A stretch of DNA of 64,000 nt from Collybia mongolica. Taxonomy: Eukaryota > Basidiomycota > Agaricomycetes > Agaricales > Clitocybaceae. Shown here piece after piece: positions 25,263-36,872 of the stretch (within the stretch, counting starts at the first letter, position 1; each line of letters begins with the position of its first letter). Under the pieces are notes generated by a model. It was not told the DNA's origin. It made no database searches and was given only the letters and a program-made list of their open reading frames with translations. The translations under genes were made by a program, and so were the position numbers. Where the stretch lies: positions 4,216,001 through 4,280,000 of the forward strand of contig JAAXNY010000004.1 of the NCBI GenBank assembly GCA_013420905.1. The letters run 5' to 3'.

Positions 25263-26776
25263 ATGGGCACAACATACGCCACTGGTAATCCCCTGTATTT
25301 CAACGAGAGTTCTACCTCGGTTTTCCATCATCCCGACTATCCATCCAATAGTACTATGTCTCATCAATTACATGCTGGGCACACTGAGCGATGGAATGAG
25401 GTTTGTCGCTGTCGATCTCTTACACTGTTCGCTCTCTGACGCAGATAATAGTCCGAAGAACAGATGGGACCTTCTCTGTTCGCTCAAACATTGCTCGAAC
25501 AAGATCGCCAGTTCTATCGACAGTTCCCTGACGCGAAAAGGGCCTTGATTGAACGATGGAACCAACAGTACGCTCTCCAAAATCTCTATTCCGGAAATCC
25601 GAGCTTCAAATACTATGGGGAGAGTGGTACTTATCCTGCCATGTCTCACTGCGTCGAGCCTGTGGTTGGATCTGTACCTCTTGTCATCACGCCGGAACCG
25701 CCTGTACGCCCCGCGCCTGAGCCTCCTGTCCCCGATCACCTATACTTTGACTATATGCTCCTGGGGGGACCATTGACACCCGTCACCCCATCTCCACAGC
25801 ACGAGTGGGTTGACCGGCAAGTGAAATATGTTTGTCGTTTTATTCAGCATATCATGGTAGAAATCTAACAAATACCATATAGGTTCATTCTCCTCCCGAG
25901 TCTCCACCGCCGACTGCTCCCTCGTCGCCTGTTGTGAAGGTCGAGGCTCATCAGCTCGTCCCTTCGAACCATCACCAGCTCGCACGATCGCTCTCGCACC
26001 CAGCGACGACACCGGTACAGCGTCGTGGTCGCGGTCGTCCCCGCTCTATCGGCCACATCCCTTCACTGACGACACCCAAGGGCACAGCTCTCTCAAGTGT
26101 TTCGTCTACAGCATCCACCATGGTCCCGCCGCCTAACGTTACGTTTATCAATAATAATTCTTTTCAACTTACTGGTCACTGGTCAACCGACGCGCAGGCC
26201 GCGGAATGCCTCCTTCACGCTCCCGCCCCCCGGCATGCCCAAATACCCGGTATTATCACGGCTGACGGCCATGTAGTCAATGCTCCGTCGACCCGCCGTC
26301 ACCACCTCACACATCGCCTGCGGAAGGCTGTACGAACGCAACCGCACCCTTACAGCAGGGGCAGCTCTCCGTCGAGCCCGCAGTCACGCAGGGGCAGCCC
26401 CACCTCGCGCAAAGGCAAGCCCAAGGCGGTGAAGGCGAGGATGAGCTCGGAAGGGCCCAAGAAGCCTCTCCTCGCATGCCTTTTCTGCCGAGGCCGTAAG
26501 ATCGCCTGTGGAGCGCCTCCCCCAGGAAGCAAAAGCCATGCTTGCGAGTGAGTTGTATTAATCCGGCTTTTGTTTCTTCAGTCGCTCATTTGTTGCTTTA
26601 GCCAATGCTTGAAGCGCGAATTGGAGTGCGAGTACCCGCTCGAGAGTCACCGTGGCCTCCGTAAGAAGAAGCCGGAACCTGAGCTTGATCTGAACGCCGT
26701 GATCATAGAGGCCGCGGGCCTTGAACATGACGATCCCGATGCTGACGCTGAAGGCGAGGACGACTTCGAGGAGTAA
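25263..26776 (+). CDS. Zn(II)2Cys6 zinc-cluster transcription regulator
   Basis: A probable DNA-binding regulator of 448 residues in four exons (25263-25400, 25452-25820, 25883-26547, 26602-26776). The zinc cluster lies near the C-terminus, at about residues 368-400, with spacing C-x2-C-x6-C-x11-C-x2-C-x6-C (CLFCRGRKIAC ... CDQCLKRELEC). It is followed by a short basic stretch (HRGLRKKK) and an acidic tail. The last intron falls inside the cluster, between the third and fourth pairs of ligands. The middle is rich in Ser, Pro and Arg and includes AT-hook-like RRGRGRPRS. The CLFCRGRKIACG form resembles the fruiting-related PriB type of mushrooms, but I would not assign that name. The start is the first in-frame ATG that keeps the exon 1 phase. 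Confidence 0.87.
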
Positions 26777-28102
26777 CTCATTTCCTTTCATTCTTTTTGC
26801 TCTACATTATGCCGCGCTTTTTCTATGTTATGCTTTGGAATTTATTATGGATCGCTTTTGTTGTTGGGTGAGGGTATGTTTTCGCTTTGACACTAGTTTT
26901 GCACTCTCTAATCTTTATCACCGGAAAAAACATGTCACTCCTTCACACTTGGTGCTTTGCTTTCTTGTTCTCGTTCATGACAAGTGTACTTTTCTTGCTG
27001 GATTCTTTTTACCTATGCCATCCCTACATAATGTTTATTCCGTTACGATCGATCGCGAGGTATACCATCTCTGATTGAATTGAAGCCACTGACTTGGGGG
27101 TTTTCATTATCATTTGCCTTGCTTCGAAATTCGAATCGACATATTTTGAAAATGCAGCAAGATTAGCGAGGCGCCTGGACCCCCAATGGACCCTGAATGG
27201 ACCTTGTCGGGATCGAGCTCGGATCCGCATGCCGGCAACCCGGCGCAAGGCTAGATCAGGAAATTTCCTACTCGAAACTCCGGAGCTAAAATGCACACCC
27301 AGGCCTCACGCCTTAGGAGAGTTCAGGATCGACGGCCATCTCCCTCTTCTTTCTCGCCTTTTTCCAGGGGCCAGCGCCTTCACCTCGACAGCGCATAACC
27401 ACATGGAAGTGATCCACGCATCTTTGTGGCTAGTGGTAACAACAGGGACAGCTCCAACGCGATAAACGCTTCTTTATTCTTGAACACACACGGGCCGACT
27501 CCATATTTTGTCTTCGGGAGTTCTTGCATGTGGTGTTTAACTGTTGGGAAATCTCAGTATGTCTTCTCTTTCGCAAGCCTGGGAACATGGCGCGTGATGC
27601 ACAGTGACGTTTCGCTGCCACGCGCCGCATATTTACTTTTAAAAAATCTGTGTCAAAGGCAGTGACAAGTCGCGGCGCCTCGCGCCATTCAAACCTGACT
27701 ATCTGACAACATGAGTGGTATAATGGCTATGCATCCCTCGAAGCGAAGACGCAAGGCCCGTGTATCTTAATCCGTGCCTATTGCCAAAAACTTCAATAGA
27801 TCGACGTTATTCGGCCACCTGTTTCAAAAGTGCTAGTTCTGAATCTATTATCACATTCCCTTGGAGCGTGACACCCTCGGAATGGTCTCTTATCGCCGCC
27901 TCACGAGGATGGTGGGAGTGGAGAAGTCTCTTTCTAAATATTTCCAAGAAACAGAGAATTCGAAGTAGACATGGGACCTATGGATGTCAACACGGGCTAT
28001 TTTTGGCTTCACTCTCAGCGGTTTAAAATGAGGGTTCGAAATCCCAGTTCTTGTGCATCTCTTCACCACCCCGGGGATCCAGTAACTCGCTACATAGGCA
28101 CG
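26777..28102. other. Intergenic, about 1.3 kb
   Basis: Contains the 3' flank of the zinc-cluster gene and the promoter of the next gene. I see no gene or clear repeat. Confidence 0.4.
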
Positions 28103-28719
28103 ATGACACCCTATCGGATACTGCTTATCATCTCGTTCTTCTTCGTCTCGGTTTTGGCACAGAACCATACCGGCACTCGTACGCCATCTACCCCCAAGGG
28201 CTTGTGTATTGGATTATATTCACGCCCCTTTTTTTTTTTTTGGCAGTATTCAATTTCGCACCGGGCCTTGGTGCTTGCGGGTTCACCAATACTAGCACCC
28301 AGATTGTCGGGTCCGTCTCGAGCTCATTCTTCAATAATTTCCCGTAAGTCTTGACAACAATCTATTGCCCAAGCGTACAGAGAACTGACTGACGCAACAG
28401 GGGCGCAACGGCGAACCCTAACAAGTACGCTTTCCCCGCGTATTAGTTAGATACGGCTGACCTTGATACCCCCTCTGTAGGAACCCTCTCTGCAAGATGA
28501 GCCTATCCATCTCTTGTATGTGTTGCCCGCTTTCTCCGGAGTTTGTTCCCATCCTTCACTGATTTTTGTGTAGCGGGTGGAAAGAATGTCACCGCAGCCA
28601 TCGTCGACTTCTTCACTGCAGACGCCCCAGAGAATGTTGGTCTTTCCCCAACGGCGTTTGAGACGTTCGCGCCCCTATCCGATGGAATCGTACCCAATGT
28701 AACGTGGTCGGTTGTCTGA
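28103..28719 (+). CDS. Small secreted double-psi beta-barrel (RlpA/expansin-like) protein
   Basis: A secreted protein of 134 residues with a clear signal peptide (MTPYRILLIISFFFVSVLAQ). The five exons are 28103-28205, 28247-28343, 28401-28424, 28481-28515 and 28574-28719. The barrel shows the family landmarks FAPGLGACGFTN, GATANPNKNPLC, GGKNVTAAIVDFFTA, LSPTAFETFAPLSDG and VTWSVV. Relatives usually have a pair of cysteines after the VD strand (VDRCxxC); here that place reads VDFFTADAPEN, so that disulfide is missing. The HxD-type catalytic pair of lytic relatives is not evident. It probably binds or loosens wall polysaccharide, like other expansin-like proteins. All phases agree. Confidence 0.82.
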
Positions 28720-29029
28720 TTACCTGAAGAATAGGTTGATCGACGTTTGAAATGTATCTCATTGGACCTTCCTTTTATATTATTGGTCATTGGACTCTTT
28801 ACCGTTTGTACTGTATATACTGTCATGGTAGGTTTTGGTGTGGTAAAAGAAAATAGTTCAAGAAGCCGATCGAGCTTCAAGTTTAAATCTCGGAGCCTTC
28901 CAAATACAGTTGAGCGACGATGACCGACCATCGGCCACGGTTAGGCATGCGAAGACGAGAGAGTACTACTGGCCAGTAGGTTAAACACGCGTGATGTGAA
29001 TGGTTCGTGCCCTTGGTAGGGTGGGGCCT

Positions 29030-30011
29030 CACGTCACTGTCCTCGAGAATGCGTCGGCGCGGGGATCCAGATTACCACGAACATGACCCGGATGCTCCTG
29101 CGATGGGGCCTGGGCGAGAAACTGAAAGCGATCGCTGTCATCCCGAAGTCTCTTTCGTTGCGGATGTGTGAACATTGCTTCGCGCGCGTCTTTTTTTGTG
29201 GTGGGTTGGGTTTTGGGTTGGGTTGGATGTACTCTCGTTTCGCTGACCAGACTGGCGAACGCGTCGGCTGGAAACAATAGGACGAAACTATGGAGAGGGA
29301 TCATGGCGCGCCGTATTACCATATTTACGTAGAATCTGGTTGCTGTTCCCTTTTGTATGCGCCAACGGCCTCACGCTTGGGAAGCAAGCCGACCTCTACA
29401 GAGTACTGAACGAGCTGGCTGCTTCGTACATGAACCTCCGACTGAGCACCAAAGTCATTTCAACCGAACCTGTTGCTGCAAGTATGACACCCTAGCCGGG
29501 GGAAGCCATGAAGGTGGACCTAGTCCTTCAATATTTTTCAGGATGCTTACCTACTCCTTTGGCAACCATGCCGCGTGCAAGGCGCCGCAATGGCTGTGAG
29601 TGGCTGCAGTTCGATATCGCAAAGATGTCGACTGAACGCTGAAGACGCTGCCGTTTTGGGAGACACGTTTCCCGCCTGTCGAGCCGGAAACAGGTACCTT
29701 CGCTCCTTCGAGCATACCAGACCATGCGGTACCCGCGCGCGACAGAAGCTCAGGCCTCGTCCCGGATGAACCAAAAAATCTTCCACCTGGAGGACGGTCC
29801 CAGCCAGCAAGCCCGCGACGATTCTATGCATACAGCAATAGGGGCTGCGTTGCATGAATTGCAAGGCGGTGGAGACGCGGACGATTTCGAGAACAGTCCG
29901 ACTTTGTGGGCAGACAAGGCGAAGAACATGGCACAGTTTGATTATGATGCGGATCTGGAGGTGGACAGGTGGTGGCATGAACAAGAAACTGCGAGAATGG
30001 GGAAATTGTAG
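29030..30011 (+). pseudogene. Decayed copy of the FAD-dependent monooxygenase
   Basis: This locus matches the intact gene at 14983-16652 in inverted orientation. It retains part of exon 1 (MTRMLLRWGLGEKLK), exon 2 with a premature TAG at 29278-29280, and the beginning of exon 3 ending in a stop near 29489. It then lacks most of exon 3, all of exon 4 and exon 5. Exons 6 and 7 resume from about 29560 and run to the original stop at 30009-30011 with the same C-terminal sequence. Introns are retained, so the copy arose at DNA level. The 5' end with the FAD-binding GxGxxG motif is missing. Confidence 0.88.
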
Positions 30012-30394
30012 ATGGGCTTCACGTTTGGGTCCTGTATACCTTATAATGTGTTTTGCTCTGAGTCTGCGATGCCATGGAGGAGATTGCGAGTTTAGTTGAA
30101 CTGTATGTGTGCGTGACTTCGCCAGCAAGCAAATGGTCCGTGCGCGGATTGTGGTGGTATATAAGGAAAGGGTGGAGGTTATGGCAAATCATACTTACCT
30201 TGATGGCATAGGCTCCTTCAGCTACCTGGGTTTATGGGCCGTGGAGATCCTCCATAGCACGGCGACCTTGTCCATCCAGGGGGTGTCCGCGGTTTGTATG
30301 GGCTTCGGCTCATGCACCGTCTTAATATTTTCCTGTCCCGCTTTCGCCACTCTGGCTGGGTGGGCCTTTTTTTTTTTTATTGCCATTTTCGGGT

Positions 30395-30410
30395 CCTAAC
30401 CCTAACCCTA
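30395..30410 (-). repeat. Short interstitial telomere-like repeat, inverted partner
   Basis: A CCCTAA tract, the mirror image of 14598-14613. It marks the outer edge of the right arm of the inverted duplication. Confidence 0.6.
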
Positions 30411-30420
30411 GTATCAATGT

Positions 30421-30840
30421 AATCATTTCCTTGCAACTTGCTGCATTTACTGTTCTAATGTTTCTGGATTCCTACTGCCACTTCAAATACATCAAGCTGC
30501 ATTCACTGATTCTATTGAATGCTAGTGCTCTCGACCAACTGCCAGCTCACTGCAAACTATTGCAGCCACATGAAGACAACCACTTGCAATCCTTCATTCT
30601 CATTCCTCAGTTTCGTCCTTTGGACACCCTGCTTCAAATCTGTATGCACACTTTATTGTTCGGAAATTGTCCGGAACCAGGCAACTTCCACCTACCATGG
30701 GACAGACAGTGTTTATCTACCGAGGTTATAGTTATACCGAAGATCCATCTTGGTAGACGATACATGACACTTCAAGCTTTCATAAGAACAGGGCTGCCAT
30801 GACTGGAGGCATCCTTTTCTATTTTGAGTCCACCCAACTC
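30421..30840. other. Non-coding spacer
   Basis: A stretch of about 0.4 kb between the right arm and the CBM1 relic. No feature is supported. Confidence 0.4.
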
Positions 30841-31205
30841 CATGCTGCGTTTCATTTTGCTTTCTCTTGCGAGCTTCCTGTCCTCGCCCGTAGGCCAGGC
30901 TGTTTCCCTGGGCGTAATGTAAGTACCCATTTGGAATTCACCCAAGCCTGCCGATGTCGCTCATCGCCTGTTATAGGTGGAGGATTGGTTATGCCGGGTC
31001 GACGACATGTGTTGCGCGATACACCTGCATGTTCCTGAATGAATATGAGTTACGAGGTTCGCTGTAATCGCAACGCGTGTTTAGCTCTTCTTCTTCGGAT
31101 CCAGACTGCGGCCAGTGCCTCCCTGGAAACTTTCCTGAAGGGCCGTCTGTTACTCCCAGGGCAAAGACAACCACGACGCTGTGGGCGGATCCTATCTCCA
31201 CGTTA
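30841..31205 (+). pseudogene. Relic of a secreted protein with a cellulose-binding domain (CBM1)
   Basis: A signal peptide (MLRFILLSLASFLSSPVGQA) is followed by a probable intron at 30920-30976. After it comes a CBM1-like stretch: IGYAGSTTCVARYTC, then after a second intron-like gap CGQCLPGN and a Thr-rich linker (KTTTTLW). The usual CGGIGY start reads WRIGY here because one base appears lost at the exon junction, and a stop follows the linker at about 31203. No catalytic domain is seen downstream. The layout of signal peptide, CBM1 and Thr linker matches the intact CE16 genes 5 kb away, but the origin of this fragment cannot be fixed. Confidence 0.6.
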
Positions 31206-32480
31206 CCTTGATCAACGGGCTAGTTTTCCCTGTTCGCTATTATCGGAATCCGGTTCCGAGCCTTCAAACGCCTTCAAACGAGCTGGGGAAATGGGATAAT
31301 AAAGTCAAACTGGGAACAAGCAATAATCAGTTACATAAATGACACCTACACGATCCATTTTACTGTCTGCATTTACTCTGGAGGGGCTAATAAGGCAAGT
31401 GCCGATGTGACGCGTTTACATGGGCATATGAGGTAACACTTCGATTCACGCTCGGAATCTGGCCTCTCGTTCGGTCTCAACTTTTTGGTGCTCGTTAATC
31501 CTCATGCGTCATGATCGTCTACGAGCCTCCCTGGATCCCAGTGGCAAGCGGAATTATCGTTCAATTCTCATCAACCAACGCGAATGAGGATCGAGGACAT
31601 GCTGTTACCAACAGGTGAGTAGCTTGGATCCACTATCGACCCCGAAGGCATCATTTGTTTCATCTTGGTCTAGCCACGCTACTTAGACAATCATAACTAT
31701 TTTATTTTTTCTCGGGCAGAATTTTCGCGCCGCACTCGGAGTGTATCTGATCGAGTGATGATCTGTGCGCGCGCCGATAGCCCAAACTGCTATTTCAGGA
31801 ACAGCCGACACCACTGCGTTCTGGCCTGGTCGCCCCTAGCTCAGCTCGCGGCCGACATAAATCGGATCTTCACGGCTGTATACCTTGAATATGAACTTGT
31901 GACTTCGGAAGAAGTGCTCAAAAAAGGTGTCTTGCTCGTCATATTCGTCTTAGTCTCACAAATATTTCGTTCGTTGATCTCCAGCGCCAACTCATAGCAG
32001 GAGATTTTTGGGCCAGGCGTTGATGAAACATATCTTTCAATAGATCATCACCTCGTAACCCGCAAGGTCCGGTATATTTGGGCCTATTCCTCGCTTCACG
32101 AGCCCTCTTCGGGCTTTCAACACGCCTCCTCATCTTTACTTCACCAAGATGATACCCGACGGCACATCGGATGCTTATCAGGGGAGTTCAGATGCGCCGG
32201 CCGAAGTCTAATCAACCTGCTTTTATTGTGACATTCGATGCTCCCCTCTATTCTGTTCATCGCCCTCGCAAGCTTGTTATCTTAAGCTTTAGCTTAGGCG
32301 GGTTCCTGGGGTCAATGTACTCTTTCAAATTGTCAGACTGACTGTTGACTGATTATTTCTCATAGGCGGGATCGTTGATAGGGCGTTGACTATACTAGTC
32401 AACGATGTGAATTGGACTGTATGTCTGTTCATTTCTCAACGAATGAATATGAGTGGGGCTAGAGGACGACTGTGATGTGT
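31206..32480. other. Non-coding tract, about 1.3 kb
   Basis: No recognisable gene. Short spliceable-looking open segments, for example from 31511, match no known family. Confidence 0.35.
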
Positions 32481-32484
32481 GTTG

Positions 32485-33077
32485 ATATAGGATCTAGATT
32501 ACGACCAATGTATCAAGCCTACAACAAATATAATAGGTCCACTAGTGCCTACTGAAAACTGTAAGGGAACATGGGGATTCATGTCTGACAAGCTTCTGGC
32601 GCACAGATATGGGAAGAATGAGGCTAGTGATACCGACTCCTCTCCTCACGTCGATTCACAGATCGATGATCTGGAGCCATTCTTTCACATGACCCTCTGG
32701 GCAATGCTACGTGTAATGGGGGCGATAAAAAATTACGAGGTCTCAAGGACCTTGGTTGACCGTCAGGCATGACATCCTTGGTCTCAGGTCCGGATATACA
32801 AGATACAGTAGTATTACAATGCAAGCTAGGCCACAGGCATTTCCTTCGTGACTGGGATGACCAATTGGACATTATCCGTTGCGAGATGGACGCGATGATA
32901 ACCCACTCTTCAAAGTTCGTCGAAAAAGTAATAATGGCAAACATCATGGAGTGGAGCTGGTATATCGCCGCCGTCGTGGGTGTTTGTGTCATTCTTGTAC
33001 CATTAAAGGTGCATCGGCGGCGGGTGCGAGCAGGAAACAGACAAGGGATAAGTAGTATTACCACCTGTGTGATCTAA
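32485..33077 (+). pseudogene. FunK1-type fungal protein kinase fragment
   Basis: A frame reading DLDYDQC, then GTWGFMSDKLLAHRYGK, an inserted S/D-rich stretch, and DDLEPFFHMTLWAMLRVMG matches the activation-loop and alpha-F region of FunK1 kinases, the large agaricomycete kinase family. The frame stops at 32770-32772. A further open frame (32769-33077) ends in a hydrophobic, basic tail and may be the altered C-terminus or unrelated. The ATP-binding N-lobe and the catalytic loop are not found upstream. It looks like a remnant. Confidence 0.5.
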
Positions 33078-33275
33078 AATAACATACTCTCTCCTGATTA
33101 CTATATGGCTTGGCAACGCATCGGATTATCTTCCAAATGGTTTTGGGGGCTCGGAGGACAGATGCGAGCGACTCGGACTCTCGACGCGTCTCAACTGTCT
33201 GAAGCAAATATGCACAAAGTCAGAAAACTTTCCCAAAATTGCTTGCACCAGCACTCCCACCTTTTACCAAAAGGG

Positions 33276-35065
33276 ATGTTTGCGGTTCTCACTCGTCCAG
33301 TCCAGCGCAATGCACTAGCATACTCGGTACGATATATGGCTCAGAAGCCACCTCCTGCTTCTTCACTGAATAAGGAGGCCGAAAATCCACCCACATCGCC
33401 CACACCACCACCGGAAGCGGGGGCAGCGCAAGGACCTCTCCTCAACACCCCGGCGCCTTCTAATGTGCCAAGTCTCGACTTTTCTCCTCCAGAACCAGCA
33501 GACGAGCCGCAGAGGACGGGTGCCAAGTCATCTAAGGGGTCGCTGTCGTCAGGCGAGCGCAAGCGGCGCGCCATGGGTCGGGTCTCACTTGCCCTGCTCG
33601 CCCTTGCTTTCGGTGTGAACACAGTGTACATGGGACGGGAGTGGGAGGAAAACGAACTGCGAATGAAGAAAATGGTGTGACGACTTGCTGAATTTCGTAC
33701 GAGTATGCTGACGAGTGCGATCAAGACGCTTGAGGAAGCGCCCTCGACACGGTGGGGGAGGACGAAAGATCGGTTTACAGATTTATTCGATGTAAGTGTT
33801 GGTTTTATATCATCTGTTTTCAAGCTGAACTATTTCGTAGTATTTCAATAAACCTGCCTGGCCAGAGCTATTACCTCCTCCATACCCCCCACCGCACCAG
33901 AAGCCCTATACATTGCTAATTTCCATTGATGACCTCCTTGTCACGTCAACGTGGGATGTATGTTGTCCGTTCGAACTGGGCCCAGCATTTAATAACATAT
34001 GCCGTTTCTAGCGGCAGCATGGCTGGAGGACAGCGAAGCGGCCGGGTGTCGATTATTTCCTCGCATACATATCCCAATTCTATGAAGTCGTCGTCTTCAC
34101 GACGCAAAATTATTACGTATGTTTGACATTGGTTTTTCTCCCTTTCGTTCACTGCTGACTATATGCGATCCAGACTGCCGGACCCATTCTTGATAAGCTG
34201 GACCGATATAATTTTTACATTAATCACAGACTCTTCCGAGAAGCCACGCGTTCTATCAACGGCGGAATCGTCAAGGTGGGGATTCTTTTTTAGTCCCCTT
34301 TCCGATATCAGACGTCGTACCTCCAGGACCTATCATATCTGAACCGCGACCTTTCGAAAGTCATTTCATTAGACACGAACCCAGAACATGTTTCCACACA
34401 TCCCGAGAACGCCATCGTCGTTCCCAAATGGAAAGGAGATCCTAAAGATAATGGTCTTGTTGCCATGATTCCCTTCCTCGAATGTGAGCTCGCCTTGTTT
34501 AAAATGGCATATTATTTTCCTAAAGTTCGAGCTAGCTATCGCTATATACAAGCCTCCTGACGTCAGGCCTATCCTCGAGGCATATGCGGGCAAAAACATC
34601 CCTATCGAATATGCGAAGAAGGAAGCTGAGGCCAAGGCAAAACACATCGAAGAATGGCAGAAGAAGAGGGGTGTAACAGGAAGTTCTTTCGGCGCGCTGT
34701 TCGGTCTTCAATCACCGGTTCGTCACTACTCAATATACCTGAATTACTCAAATTTAACTTATAAATGACAGTCACCAACCAAAGCCCTTCAAAAGGACAA
34801 TATCCCCCCAACGTATCTTGAAGCGAAGCGCTTTGAAGCCCAGGTGCAATACCGCGAGGAGCAGAAGTACATCCAAGATCACCGGGAGGAGCTTGAGCGG
34901 CTGTTGAAGCAAGAGCAGGATGCTGTGGCGGGCGAGGTACCTGGAAGCCTGTGGGAGGCACTCGATGCTCTCAAGGGTAAACCCAAGGATCCAGTGGAAC
35001 TAGATGCATCCAAGGCTATAGATAGCAAAGATAGTAGCACCACTACGCCCTCCTCTACGACATAG
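33276..35065 (+). CDS. TIM50: Mitochondrial import inner membrane translocase subunit TIM50
   Basis: The TIM23-complex receptor that takes presequence proteins from the TOM complex on the intermembrane-space side of the inner membrane. Eight exons (33276-33674, 33726-33791, 33841-33957, 34012-34116, 34174-34275, 34327-34483, 34536-34717, 34772-35065) encode 473 residues. I chose the Met at 33276 because it gives an arginine-rich, amphipathic presequence ([20 protein letters not shown]); in-frame Met codons also exist upstream at 33105 and 33211. A single membrane segment lies near [20 protein letters not shown]. The FCP1/HAD-like domain follows, with [51 protein letters not shown] and [13 protein letters not shown]. 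The HAD nucleophile motif is altered, as in other TIM50 proteins. Confidence 0.93.
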
Positions 35066-35268
35066 CGACAATTTCAATTATCGCCATGATGCAGCAGCAT
35101 GCCCTAGCATCGATAGGCGCATGAACGGTTCGACATCAACATTAGACTTTAGAGCCACGCCCACAGGGCTGCTTCGGTTTTCAACTTATCTTCCTGTCAT
35201 TTCCGCATATATGTACATCTCTGGCGGCGCAACCCCAACTCCTTAATTTATTGCAGTTTCTTCTCCCT

Positions 35269-36872
35269 CTACCAAACAGTGTTTTTCAGTAGGGCGTCAA
35301 TTTGCTGGCCGAAAATCTTGTGGGCAGTAACTACAGGAGAACAGAATCAGTTAGCTATTTCTACGGAGTATTGGGGTGAACTTACCTCCCGGGTGGAGGT
35401 CGTTACTACGAGGTACAATGTTAGTGAGTTGGGGTTGTAGAATGGCTAAAGGGAAAGTCTTACTTCCAAAAGATATCTGCACCAGTACCGTACGTGGTGG
35501 CATCCCTGAATCCATATGTAGTGGGGGAGTTCAGTATCGTCGTGAAGGAGCCGTAAGAGTCCCAAATGAAGGTCGACACCTAACACGACACGTTCAGTTG
35601 GGCGATAATTCATGACTGCGTCCAGGGAGACCCACCCCGCTGTTGGCCGACTTGAACGCGCTAACTTTAGCCGCCAGTTTGCTGTTGAAGCCTTGGATAA
35701 CAGTTTTCAAGGCGGCTTGGGCCGTAGCTCCCTGGCCGATCATCTAGTACTTAAGTTAGTTCTGGTTTAGTAATCTGGCCATTAAATGAATGTACCAAAG
35801 GCGAGCGGTCGGTGCAAGGCACGTTTAAGAAAAGGAAGTTCCTTGCGCCTGCATTGCTAGAAATACCAAGGATAAGACAATGCATGAGCACCCGTGGTAG
35901 GCACATACTACTGGGGACGGAATGAGCGAGTTAGAGAGTGGGATTATGGTGTAGAAGGTCAAACATACGAGTTTTTGAACCAAGGCAAACTGGGCATTCA
36001 ATAATGTATCAGAGAACCTGATGGGGACATCGATGGTGAGCACTATGCACATTGCTGATAAGAAAGCCAGTCCCACGCAGCCCTATCACCACTCAAGTAG
36101 TAGCTGTTCCCAAGGTCATTGATTCCAATCCAGATCGAGAAAAGGGCATTCGCGCTCGTCCAGGGCGTCGAGGCCGGCTTGCTCGCGACGGAGTTCAAGA
36201 ACTGGTTGACCTGATCGGTTAAGGAAAGCACGGTGGGAGTGTAGGGCTGGACGAGGTTTGCGTCAATAGTGGCGCCTCCGTATGCGTAGTTGTAGGTGAA
36301 GAGCAGGGAATTATTATAGACGGCCGTCACGTAGTCGATCCAGTTTTCGCCGCCCGAGGAGGTCCATCCCGGGTATGGTGGGTTTCCGAAGGGGTTACCA
36401 ACGCTCGGCAGGGTTCCTGTCGGGGTAAATCCCGTTTGTGTGTAGGAATCGCCACTACATTCAAAGAATGTTGGGGTTCGCTTTTTGCTTAGATGTTCTG
36501 TATGCACTGTGCTTACAAGCTAAACCAATAATTGGCCTTTGCGGTAGGGACGGGTCCGGCCGTTGTAGTCGCGGTCGTGGTTGGGCCGGTTCCGGGAATA
36601 CATTGGCTATACCCTTGGTTCGGAAGGTAAGTACTGTAGGCGGGGAGGAGTTGATGTCCAGCATACAATCATTTATGTAGGTGCAGGTAGTCCCTGAAAC
36701 ACAGGCCGTCGAACCAGTCCAACCGATTCCGCCGCCTAGAGTGTTGGCCACGTCAATAAACGAGTTGTCCGAGCAGAAATGACTTACATTGGGACCATGC
36801 AGCTCCTTGAGCTACAGCCGTAGACACGAAGCTGAAGAGGGTGACAAACGAAATAGAAGAGAGACGCAGCAT
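35269..36872 (-). CDS. CE16 acetylesterase with N-terminal CBM1 (copy A)
   Basis: A secreted SGNH/GDSL-type carbohydrate esterase expected to remove acetyl groups from hemicellulose oligomers. It has a signal peptide (MLRLSSISFVTLFSFVSTAVA), a CBM1 module (CGGIGWTGSTACVSGTTC ... WYSQCIPG), a Thr-rich linker, and the esterase domain. The GDS nucleophile block reads FGDSYTQTG, and a GIND block follows (IWIGINDLGNSYY). The C-terminal catalytic DxxH appears as NNDLHPG. Exons are 36872-36788, 36735-36667, 36613-36517, 36454-36077, 36017-35969, 35910-35909, 35856-35796, 35743-35636, 35579-35464, 35405-35386 and 35330-35269, giving 348 residues. The sixth exon is only two bases (TA). Without it, the conserved block NAGARNFLFLNVPC falls out of frame. 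Confidence 0.9.

Larger units (their letters stand above)
29025..30420. repeat. Right arm of the inverted duplication
   Basis: Reverse-complement homology to the left arm runs from about 29025 to 29480, then from 29540 to about 30418. The part corresponding to the middle exons of the monooxygenase has been deleted. The outer edge lies just beyond the telomere-like tract at 30395-30410. Confidence 0.85.

Noticed and set aside
28031..28060. tRNA-like T-arm (GGGTTCGAAATCCC)
   Set aside because: No acceptor stem, D-arm or A-box lies upstream at the right distance.
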